From: Lachnospiraceae bacterium
GTDB taxonomy: Bacteria; Bacillota; Clostridia; Lachnospirales; Lachnospiraceae
Reading direction: 5' to 3'
Assembly: GCA_014804185.1 (NCBI GenBank)
Contig: JAAVAG010000195.1
Coordinates: 1-6,496 of the forward strand
Length of the DNA stretch: 6,496 nt
In this document: piece after piece, positions 1 through 6,306 of the stretch
Layout of the letters: each line of letters begins with the position of its first letter
Numbering within the stretch: the first letter of the stretch is position 1
The notes under the pieces: generated by a model
The model's database searches: none
The model's input: only the letters and a program-made list of their open reading frames with translations
Told to the model about the DNA's origin: nothing
Translations under genes and position numbers: made by a program

Positions 1-2096
1 TCGTAGCCTGTCCATACTGCCGCCGTGTAGTAGGGAGAATATCCCACAAACCACAGAGCCCTGTCGCCGGTGGCCGTTCCGGTCTTGCCGGCAAGCGACA
101 TGTTTTTAAACTTAACGGTTTTGCCGGTACCGGTGTTGATCACGTCCATCATGGCGCTGGTCAGAAGGTAAGCCGTGGTTTCTTTCAGTACCCGGTGGGA
201 TTCCGGTTCCGTATTATCCAGAATTACCCGGCCCGAGGAATCCAGAACCTGGGTGTACAGCTTCGGTTTGTTGTACACCCCGCCGTTGGCGATGGCTGCA
301 TAGGCGGCGGTCAGTTCAAAATTGGATACACCCGATACGCCTCCCAGAGCCATGGACTGTACGCAGTCATCCGGCTGAAGTGTGGTAAAGCCGAATTCTC
401 TCAGATAATCGAAACCAAGCTGCGGTGTGATCCAGGTGAGAAGTTTTACGGTCAGCACGTTCATGGAATTGCGGATGCCTTCTCTGAGAGGATTCAGCCC
501 TCTGTAGGATCTGGCACCGTTTTTGTCCCACCACTGCCTGACCAGTGTGCCGTTGTCGTAGGCAAAAGGCGCGTCATTGATCACGGTGGCAAGCGTCAGG
601 CCTGCGGAATCCAGAGCAGGCGCATATGCCGCTACTACTTTGAAAGTAGAACCGGGAGATACCAGAGCATCGCAGGCGCGGTTAAAAGTACGGCTTCCCT
701 CTTTGGATCCCCGGCCGCCAACCATGGCAACCACATATCCTGTGCTCTGGTCTATAATGGTCATAGACATCTGCGGCTGTATGGTGAAGCTGATATTTTC
801 ACCGATGATTTCGTCAGTTTCATCCAGAACGGCGGCTTTGTATTGTTCCACAGCCTCATAGCCGTCCTCCTGAGAATCAAAATTGATATCGTAGTTTTTG
901 TTGACATTTTCACGGAACCATTTTTTCAGCATTTCCCGGCTGTGATTAACGTATGTGCCGTCCGCTTTTTTCACAGTCAGCTCATAATTCAGATACCAGG
1001 TTCCCTTTATGTCGCTGAAATTCTCAGGATTTGCAAACTCCTCATCTGCGATGGCCTGAATATCCGGATCCATAGTGGAGTAGATGCGCAGTCCGCCGCT
1101 GTACAGCAGGCTGGAGGCAGCGGTGGCGCTGTATCCTGCCTCGATCAGATCATTGTAGACGGCTTCCGTCAGACTGTCCACAAAATAGGAACTGGAGGAA
1201 CTGGAGGAAATCTGGACATTGACAGTCTGGATCCTGGAATATACATCGTCCGCCATGGCCTCGTCATATTGGGCCTGGGAGATCATTTCCTGTTCCAGCA
1301 TATGGTCCAGAACATCTTTTCGCCTGTCCGCGTTTTGATCCGGATGAGAGATAGGATTATAGCGGGAGGGATTCTTTGTGATTCCGGCGATTACAGCGCA
1401 CTCAGAGAGCGTCAGTTCGCTGACGGACTTGTTAAAATAGCGCAGGGACGCTGCCTGTACTCCCAGGGTATTCTGACCCAGGTTGATTGTATTCAGGTAA
1501 CGTATCAGAATTTCATCCTTGCTGAGGAACTTGGAGATCTCCAGAGCCAGGTACTGTTCCTGAATCTTACGCTCCAGTTTTTCCATCATACTTTCTTCGG
1601 TTACCCAGTCTGTGAAGATGGTATTTTTCAGAAGCTGCTGCGTAATGGTGCTGGCGCCCTGCTGCGTCTTGAACCCGGAGGCGATAAAGAGATAGCCGGA
1701 ACGTATAATGCCTTTGATATCGATGCCGTTGTGGTCATAGAAACGCTGATCCTCAATCGCTATAAAAGCATTGGCCAGATTCTTGGGAATCATATCCATG
1801 GTGACCGGGATACGGTTGGAATTGCTGCTGACCAGCTTGTCGATCTGGTTGCCCTGGTTATCATACACAAATGTGGAAAAACCGACAGGGGCAACATCAT
1901 TGCTGTCAATGACAGGGGCGGAGGCAACAACGCCGTTGAATACGCCGATTCCGGCGGAAGTCCCTATGATTCCAAGCGCAATACATCCGATCAATATTAC
2001 TTTTACACAGGTCAGCGCGATTTTTCTGCCCCATTTGCCGGATTTGGCATTCAGGGCTTTCTGCTTGGCGCGCACGCCTTTTCTTCCATAATTCAT
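1..2096 (-). CDS. Class A penicillin-binding protein (PBP1A-type glycosyltransferase/transpeptidase), 3' end cut by window edge
   Basis: This bifunctional enzyme polymerises lipid II into glycan strands and cross-links the stem peptides on the outer face of the membrane. The window holds the first 698 residues. A basic cytoplasmic tail is followed by one membrane anchor at about 26-52. The GT51 domain has EDQRFYDHNG at 115-124 (catalytic Glu115), GASTITQQ at 148-155 and the RKIQEQYLALEIS helix at about 176-188. The transpeptidase domain has STFK at 483-486 (nucleophile Ser483), SMN at 544-546 and KTGT at 671-674, so all three active-site motifs are intact. The last residues and any C-terminal extension lie outside the window. 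The start at 2096 is supported by AAGGGTGA at 2103-2110 and by the basic-then-hydrophobic N terminus. The gene is divergent from yigZ. A serine run at 297-303 and an insert of about 90 residues at about 350-440 are notable. The family is certain; which ponA/mrcA paralogue it is cannot be told. Confidence 0.96.
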   Translation of the reverse strand, partial: MNYGRKGVRAKQKALNAKSGKWGRKIALTCVKVILIGCIALGIIGTSAGIGVFNGVVASAPVIDSNDVAPVGFSTFVYDNQGNQIDKLVSSNSNRIPVTMDMIPKNLANAFIAIEDQRFYDHNGIDIKGIIRSGYLFIASGFKTQQGASTITQQLLKNTIFTDWVTEESMMEKLERKIQEQYLALEISKFLSKDEILIRYLNTINLGQNTLGVQAASLRYFNKSVSELTLSECAVIAGITKNPSRYNPISHPDQNADRRKDVLDHMLEQEMISQAQYDEAMADDVYSRIQTVNVQISSSSSSSYFVDSLTEAVYNDLIEAGYSATAASSLLYSGGLRIYSTMDPDIQAIADEEFANPENFSDIKGTWYLNYELTVKKADGTYVNHSREMLKKWFRENVNKNYDINFDSQEDGYEAVEQYKAAVLDETDEIIGENISFTIQPQMSMTIIDQSTGYVVAMVGGRGSKEGSRTFNRACDALVSPGSTFKVVAAYAPALDSAGLTLATVINDAPFAYDNGTLVRQWWDKNGARSYRGLNPLREGIRNSMNVLTVKLLTWITPQLGFDYLREFGFTTLQPDDCVQSMALGGVSGVSNFELTAAYAAIANGGVYNKPKLYTQVLDSSGRVILDNTEPESHRVLKETTAYLLTSAMMDVINTGTGKTVKFKNMSLAGKTGTATGDRALWFVGYSPYYTAAVWTGY

Positions 2097-2150
2097 AAGT
2101 TATCACCCTTTCTGTATATGTAGTTCTTATAAAAGGATATTACCTGCTCT

Positions 2151-2179
2151 ATTATAGCAAAAAACAGTTCGTAAATAAA
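2151..2179 (-). promoter_or_regulatory. Extended -10 sigma-A promoter for the penicillin-binding protein gene
   Basis: Read on the minus strand, TGCTATAAT (2159-2151) is a perfect extended -10 element. A weak -35 candidate, TTTATT (2179-2174), lies 17 bases upstream. The predicted transcript starts near 2144, giving a leader of about 48 bases before the ATG at 2096. The upstream flank is rich in A and T tracts. The position fits well, but the start site is predicted from sequence only. Confidence 0.7.
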
Positions 2180-2192
2180 GGTTTTTTATTTA
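2172..2192. repeat. AT-rich inverted repeat between the divergent promoters
   Basis: TAAATAAA (2172-2179) and TTTATTTA (2185-2192) are perfect 8-base inverted repeats separated by 5 bases. The left arm covers the weak -35 candidate of the leftward promoter. It could be an operator, but arms made only of A and T often arise by chance in such AT-rich DNA. Confidence 0.4.
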
Positions 2193-2204
2193 TAATAAGA
2201 ATTG

Positions 2205-2235
2205 TTCACAAACAGAGTTTTTTTTATGCTATAAT
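2205..2235 (+). promoter_or_regulatory. Extended -10 sigma-A promoter for yigZ
   Basis: TTCACA (2205-2210) matches the -35 consensus at five of six bases. TGCTATAAT (2227-2235) is a perfect extended -10. The 19-base spacer, partly a run of eight T, is longer than ideal, which the extended -10 can offset. Transcription should begin near 2242. That is only about 3 bases before the upstream ATG at 2245, which argues that the ATG at 2293 is the true yigZ start. Confidence 0.7.
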
Positions 2236-2292
2236 TTCAGAAACATGGATAGAAAACAGAAAGAGAACAGAAGGAGAACGGAGGGGAGCGGT

Positions 2293-2943
2293 ATGGAGAC
2301 AGGTGGTCCTGAGGCTTATCGGGTGCTGATCAAGGGCGGAGAGGGAGAGATCGTGGAAAAGAAATCCAGATTTATCGCGACAGTGCGCGCCGTGGCATGC
2401 GAGGAAGAAGCGTTGGCTTTTATAGAGGAAATGAGAAAGAAATATTGGGACGCAAGGCATAACTGTTTTGCCTATGTGCTTGGAGCAAAGGGGGAGACTG
2501 TGCGTTTCGGAGACGACGGGGAGCCTGGCGGCACGGCCGGACGACCTATGCTGGAGGTGCTTCTGGGGGAAGAAATCCGAAATATAGCCGTGGTGGTCAC
2601 GCGTTATTTCGGAGGTGTACTGCTTGGAACCGGAGGGCTGGTGCGGGCATATACCCAGGCGGTAAAAGCCGGGCTGGAAAATGCGCAGACCGCATGGATG
2701 CGCCGTGGATGTGAACTGAAAGTGGAGACGGACTATAACGGCGTCGGCCGGATATTATATCTTCTGGGACAGCGGGGAATAGAGGCTGGGCACGCGGAGT
2801 ATGGAGAGGCGGTGAGTCTGCAGGTCACGGCGCCCAGGGAGGCGGAGGGCGCGCTGCGCCGGGAGATTGCGGAGGCTACAAACGGCAGAGCAGCGGTAAA
2901 ATTTGTGAGGGAAACATATTACATTGACAAAAAGACGTCTTAA
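2293..2943 (+). CDS. yigZ: YigZ/IMPACT family protein (UPF0029 N-terminal domain plus DUF1949)
   Basis: This is a soluble cytoplasmic protein of 216 residues, the usual length for bacterial YigZ. The N-terminal IMPACT domain carries the family hallmarks: KKSRFIA at 23-29, DARHNCFAYVLG at 53-64, DDGEPGGTAGRPMLEVL at 74-90 and VVVTRYFGGVLLGTGGLVRAY at about 100-120. The C-terminal part, about 139-210, is the ferredoxin-like DUF1949 domain. The biochemical role of bacterial members is not settled; eukaryotic IMPACT acts on the GCN1/GCN2 translation-stress pathway, and carrying that over to bacteria would be a guess. The start at 2293 is chosen because GGAGGGG (2280-2286) sits 6 bases ahead. An in-frame ATG at 2245 would add 16 charged residues but has no ribosome binding site and lies almost at the predicted transcript start. 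No strong terminator separates it from mgtE, so some read-through is likely. Confidence 0.93.
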   Translation: METGGPEAYRVLIKGGEGEIVEKKSRFIATVRAVACEEEALAFIEEMRKKYWDARHNCFAYVLGAKGETVRFGDDGEPGGTAGRPMLEVLLGEEIRNIAVVVTRYFGGVLLGTGGLVRAYTQAVKAGLENAQTAWMRRGCELKVETDYNGVGRILYLLGQRGIEAGHAEYGEAVSLQVTAPREAEGALRREIAEATNGRAAVKFVRETYYIDKKTS

Positions 2944-2953
2944 GGGGTAAAAT
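2924..2953 (+). promoter_or_regulatory. Sigma-A promoter for mgtE, overlapping the end of yigZ
   Basis: A perfect -35 TTGACA (2924-2929) lies 18 bases from TAAAAT (2948-2953), which matches the -10 consensus at five of six bases. The -35 lies in the last codons of yigZ and the -10 just past its stop. Transcription would begin near 2960 and give an mgtE leader of about 157 bases. A perfect 12-base palindrome, GTAAAATTTTAC (2947-2958), covers the -10 and could be an operator. The promoter is predicted from sequence only. Confidence 0.6.
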
Positions 2954-2989
2954 TTTACTGAAACACGAAAATGGCATTTGGGAAAGGTG

Positions 2990-3093
2990 GTGGTTTTTAT
3001 ATGAAGTATCGAAGTACGGGCAGTAACAGCGACAGTCCCCTCCCCCCCTGCGGGTATAAAAACCACGGGAACATTCCGGGGAGGAGCGTTCCC
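2990..3093 (+). promoter_or_regulatory. Structured 5' leader of mgtE, candidate cis-regulatory RNA
   Basis: A perfect 12-base inverted repeat, GTGGTTTTTATA (2990-3001) with TATAAAAACCAC (3055-3066), would close a 53-base loop. Immediately next to it, with no gap, lies a second hairpin: GGGAACATTCC (3067-3077) with GGAGCGTTCCC (3083-3093). Its 11-position stem has one A-C mismatch and one G-U pair, and its 5-base loop is GGGGA. Two abutting stems of this kind could stack end to end. The GGGGA loop can also pair with either TCCCC copy in the C-rich tract at 3036-3048, suggesting a pseudoknot. The mgtE ribosome binding site follows 10 bases later at 3104-3109. There is no run of U long enough for an intrinsic terminator, so control of translation would be more likely. 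I see no M-box core. The pairings are seen in the sequence; a regulatory role is inferred. Confidence 0.45.
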
Positions 3094-3116
3094 TTTCAAA
3101 CTGAAGGAGAAATGCC

Positions 3117-4448
3117 ATGGAAGAGATCAGGAAATTACTGGAAACGAAGCAGTATACCACGCTGCGGCAGCAGATGGCGGAGATGAATGACGCGGATATC
3201 GCCGTGATCATGGAGGAAATGGACGAAACGGAAATGCTGAAGGTATTCCGTATCCTTCCAAAGGATCTGGCTGCGGATGTGTTCTCTTATCTGGAAGTGG
3301 AGAACCAGCAGTGGATCATTACCTCTCTGTCGGACCGGGAGGCCGCAAATATCATTGACAATCTGATGGCGGACGATGCCGTGGATCTGCTGGAGGAGAT
3401 GCCCGCCAATATTGTTACCAGGCTGCTTGCAAACGCAAATCCGGAGACACGCAGGGATATCAATCTTTTGCTCCGCTATCCGGAAGATTCTGCCGGAAGT
3501 CTTATGACGGTGGAGTTTGTGGATCTGAAAGAGGATCTGACAGTAGAGGAGGCCATTGCGCGTATCCGCAAGGTGGGGCTGGTCAGCGAGACCATCAATA
3601 TATGTTATGTGCTGGATGCGCAGCGCAGGCTGGTGGGAACCATAACGCTCAGGGCGCTGCTTTTCGGCGATCCGGAGGAGCGCATCAGCGATCTGATGCA
3701 TGAAAACGTCATCTCCATCCATACGCTGATGGATCAGGAGGAAGTGGCTGCACAGTTTAAAAAGTACGATTTTATCTCCATGCCCGTGGTGGACAATGAG
3801 AAACGGCTGGTAGGAATCATTACCGTGGATGATATCGTTGACATCATGGAAGAAGAGGCAACGGAGGATATTGAGAAGATGGCGGCCATCATGCCGTCCG
3901 ATAAATCTTATATGAAGACCGGCATATGGGAGACATATAAAAAGAGGATCCCATGGCTTTTGCTGCTGATGGTATCGGCCACTTTCACCGGTCAGATCAT
4001 AAACGGGTTTCAGGATGCGCTGAGTGTCTGTACGGTGCTGACCATGTTTATCCCCATGCTCATGGACACAGGCGGCAACGCGGGCGGACAGGCAAGCGTC
4101 ACCGTGATCCGCGGTCTGTCCCTGGGAGAGATCGAATACCGCGATACACTGCGGATCGTGTGGAAAGAGATACGGGTGGCCGTGCTCTGCGGTCTGTCTC
4201 TGGCCGCTGCAAATTTTGCCAAACTCATGCTGTTTGACCGTGTGGGATTTACGGTGTCTTTGGTGGTTTGTATTGCCCTGGTGGCAGCTATTATCATTGC
4301 CAAGGTGATCGGATGTACGCTGCCGATCCTGGCCAAACGTGTGGGATTTGACCCGGCGGTGATGGCGAGTCCGTTTATAACGACCATTGTGGACGCACTT
4401 TCCCTGCTGATCTATTTTCAGATCGCAAAGGGGATTATGGGGATATGA
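3117..4448 (+). CDS. mgtE: MgtE family magnesium channel/transporter
   Basis: The product is a complete 443-residue protein, close to the family norm of about 450. MgtE acts as a homodimeric Mg2+ channel in the cytoplasmic membrane, with its cytosolic domains sensing Mg2+ and closing the pore when it is plentiful. The N domain covers about 1-122, a right-handed helical repeat region rich in Asp and Glu. Two CBS domains follow at about 124-190 and 191-253, then the connecting helix and about five membrane segments (about 278-298, 301-325, 353-373, 379-401 and 414-438). The pore-region signature PMLMDTGGNAGGQ is at 313-325. The motif SPFITTIVDALSLLIYF at 418-434 contains Asp426, equivalent to the Mg2+-selecting Asp432 of the Thermus protein. 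The start at 3117 has AAGGAG (3104-3109) 7 bases upstream. An overlapping ATG at 3112 is in another frame. It follows yigZ by 173 bases but probably has its own promoter and a structured leader. Confidence 0.97.
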   Translation: MEEIRKLLETKQYTTLRQQMAEMNDADIAVIMEEMDETEMLKVFRILPKDLAADVFSYLEVENQQWIITSLSDREAANIIDNLMADDAVDLLEEMPANIVTRLLANANPETRRDINLLLRYPEDSAGSLMTVEFVDLKEDLTVEEAIARIRKVGLVSETINICYVLDAQRRLVGTITLRALLFGDPEERISDLMHENVISIHTLMDQEEVAAQFKKYDFISMPVVDNEKRLVGIITVDDIVDIMEEEATEDIEKMAAIMPSDKSYMKTGIWETYKKRIPWLLLLMVSATFTGQIINGFQDALSVCTVLTMFIPMLMDTGGNAGGQASVTVIRGLSLGEIEYRDTLRIVWKEIRVAVLCGLSLAAANFAKLMLFDRVGFTVSLVVCIALVAAIIIAKVIGCTLPILAKRVGFDPAVMASPFITTIVDALSLLIYFQIAKGIMGI

Positions 4449-4484
4449 ACGGGCGTCTGCCTCGTTCTAATATAAAAATGACTG

Positions 4485-4521
4485 CGGCGCCAGAGAGAAA
4501 TTCTCTCCGACGCCGTTTTTT
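4485..4521 (+). terminator. Rho-independent terminator of mgtE, between convergent genes
   Basis: Outer arms CGGCG (4485-4489) and CGCCG (4511-4515) and inner arms GAGAG (4493-4497) and CTCTC (4503-4507) form an interrupted stem with loop AAATT. A run of six T follows at 4516-4521. It begins 37 bases after the mgtE stop. The last T is also the end of the stop codon of the converging ABC gene. Read on the minus strand, the same stem is followed after six bases by a run of five T, so it may serve both genes, less efficiently leftwards. Confidence 0.88.
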
Positions 4522-6305
4522 CATTTCAGAAAATCATACTGGGACATATACAGCTTATAGTATTCTCCCTTTAGGGCCAGCAGTTCTTCGTGGCTGCCCC
4601 TTTCCAGAATGCCGCCTTTGTCAACGTACATGATGCAGGTGGCGTTTTTGATGGTGGAGAGTCTGTGGGCAATGATAAAGGAGGTGCGGCCTTCCAGCAG
4701 GCGGCTCAGGCCCTTCTGCAGAAGAATTTCCGTCTCCGTGTCTATGCTGGAGGTGGCCTCGTCCAGAATCAGAATTTTCGGATCGGCAAGCAGCGCCCTG
4801 GCAAAGGAGATCAGCTGGCGCTGTCCGGCGGAGAGCCTGCTGCCCCTCTCATTTACCTCGGTGTAATAGCCGTTCTCGGTTCCCATGATAAAGTCATGAG
4901 CACAGACTGTTTTTGCGGCCTGGATGACATCGTCATCGGAAGCATCCATATTACCGTAGCGGATATTGTCCATGATCGTGCCGGAGAAGATAAAGCTGTC
5001 CTGCATCATAACGCCCATCTGGCTGCGCAGGGAGTGCAGCGTCACTGTGGAAATATCCACACCGTCGATGAAAATCTGTCCGCTGTCCACGTTGTAAAAC
5101 CGGCTGATCAAATTGACGATGGTGGTCTTGCCCGCACCCGTAGGTCCTACAATGGCATAGGTGTCACCCTGCTTTGTCTTAAAATTTATGCGGTCCAGAA
5201 TCTTCTGGCCCTCCTCATAGCTGAAAGAAACGTCGCAAAACTCTACTGTGCCATGAATGGGCGGCATCAGGGCAGCATTCGGTGCATCCTGCACTTTCAC
5301 AGGCTCGTCGATGGTCTCAAAAATGCGCTCCAGGTAGGAGATGGCGGTGAGCAGTGAGTTATAAAAGCCTGCCAGGGTGTTGATGGGCGCCCAGAACCGG
5401 GAGATATAGGCGGTAAAGGCAATCAGGATACCGGCGGTCATGACGGAGTCCGGAGCAAAGATCATGCGCACGCCCAGCACGTAAATAAAGGAGGTGGTCA
5501 CGGCGGAGATAATGTCCACACTGGGGCCCATGGTAAAATTGTACATAACCGCCCGCATCCAGGACGTGCGGTAGTTTTTGCTCAGACGGTTAAAAATGCC
5601 CGTATTTTCCTTTTCCCGGACAAAGGACTGGGTGACGCGTATGCCGTTTATACTCTCGGCGATGTAAGCGTTCAGGTTGGACTGCTTATTGCTCTGAATC
5701 TGCCATGCTCTGCGGTGCCTGCGCTTGATAAAGACAATGAATGCGGCCAGTACAGGAAGACCGCAAAGACATACAAGCGTCAGCTTTACGTCTTCGATAA
5801 ACATGAAAGTGACAATGAAGATCAGGTTGCACAGGTCGGTAAAGGTGTTAACGATACCGTTGCTGAGCAGGTCGCTGAGGCTGTTGACATAATTGACCAC
5901 CCGCACCTGGATCTTGCCGTGGGGCCTGTCATCATAGTAGGAAAAAGGAAGTTCCTGCAGATGGCAGAAAATATCCGAACGCAGATCATGCACAATATTC
6001 TGTCCGATGATACTCATGGTGCGGATCTTCAGGGCCAGAGCCAGGGCGCAGTAGCAGGCGATTGCCAGGGTCAGGCCGCAGTACAGGTATATCGAATTCA
6101 TATCTTTGGCGGGAATGCTCTCATCCATGATTTTCTGAAAAAATACAGGGATGGCCATGGTCAGCGCAGAAGAAGTCAGCATAAGCAGGATGATTCCGGC
6201 CATTTTCTTTTTATAGGGAGATATGTAGGCGGCCAGGCGTTTCAACTGGCTCACGTCAAAGCTCTCTTCCAGAACTTCGTCCACATCATATCTGTTTCTA
6301 GCCAT
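4521..6305 (-). CDS. ABC exporter half-transporter (membrane domain fused to ATPase), catalytically complete partner
   Basis: This 594-residue half-transporter has a type IV ABC exporter fold: six membrane segments at about 34-56, 70-92, 148-172, 173-194, 262-283 and 288-305, then an ATP-binding domain from about 353. It would export a substrate, probably a drug, lipid or peptide, from the cytoplasm using ATP. Walker A GPTGAGKT is at 387-394, the Q-loop Gln at 435, the signature LSAGQ at 491-495, Walker B ILILDE at 511-516 with catalytic Glu516, and the switch His at 547. Ala in the signature is a mild change from LSGGQ. The ATG at 6305 lies one base after the stop of another ABC gene, with AAGGAG at 6315-6320 inside that gene, so the two are translationally coupled. 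The arrangement resembles heterodimeric pairs such as BmrC/BmrD and LmrC/LmrD. The substrate cannot be told, so no symbol is given. Confidence 0.95.
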   Translation of the reverse strand: MARNRYDVDEVLEESFDVSQLKRLAAYISPYKKKMAGIILLMLTSSALTMAIPVFFQKIMDESIPAKDMNSIYLYCGLTLAIACYCALALALKIRTMSIIGQNIVHDLRSDIFCHLQELPFSYYDDRPHGKIQVRVVNYVNSLSDLLSNGIVNTFTDLCNLIFIVTFMFIEDVKLTLVCLCGLPVLAAFIVFIKRRHRRAWQIQSNKQSNLNAYIAESINGIRVTQSFVREKENTGIFNRLSKNYRTSWMRAVMYNFTMGPSVDIISAVTTSFIYVLGVRMIFAPDSVMTAGILIAFTAYISRFWAPINTLAGFYNSLLTAISYLERIFETIDEPVKVQDAPNAALMPPIHGTVEFCDVSFSYEEGQKILDRINFKTKQGDTYAIVGPTGAGKTTIVNLISRFYNVDSGQIFIDGVDISTVTLHSLRSQMGVMMQDSFIFSGTIMDNIRYGNMDASDDDVIQAAKTVCAHDFIMGTENGYYTEVNERGSRLSAGQRQLISFARALLADPKILILDEATSSIDTETEILLQKGLSRLLEGRTSFIIAHRLSTIKNATCIMYVDKGGILERGSHEELLALKGEYYKLYMSQYDFLK

Positions 6306-6306
6306 T

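Noticed and set aside
195..2123. A 642-codon open frame on the plus strand
   Set aside because: It lies exactly codon-opposed to the penicillin-binding protein, whose motifs are unmistakable. It stays open because that gene uses almost no TTA, CTA or TCA codons, the complements of the stops. It matches no family I recognise.
2245..2292. Upstream in-frame ATG for yigZ at 2245
   Set aside because: It has no ribosome binding site and would lie about 3 bases from the predicted transcript start, while the ATG at 2293 has a strong site at ideal spacing and gives the usual protein length.
3067..3096. Hairpin at 3067-3093 as an intrinsic terminator for yigZ
   Set aside because: Only three T follow the stem before C and A bases, too few for efficient intrinsic termination.
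2944..3116. M-box or another known metal riboswitch ahead of mgtE
   Set aside because: I looked for the conserved M-box core as I remember it, and for NiCo and yybP-ykoY features, and found none. This is from memory; an Rfam search would settle it.
3135..3722. 195-codon minus-strand frame inside mgtE
   Set aside because: It is a shadow of mgtE: the His- and Gln-rich translation is typical of an antisense frame, and no promoter or ribosome binding site is evident.
4449..4633. Short plus-strand frame starting just after mgtE
   Set aside because: It runs through the terminator hairpin and into the antisense of the ABC gene. It has no ribosome binding site of its own and no recognisable product.
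4590..5357. Open frame of 255 codons on the plus strand, with another at 5715-6425
   Set aside because: Both are codon-opposed shadows of the ABC exporter genes, open for the same codon-use reason. Neither shows a recognisable domain or a convincing ribosome binding site.
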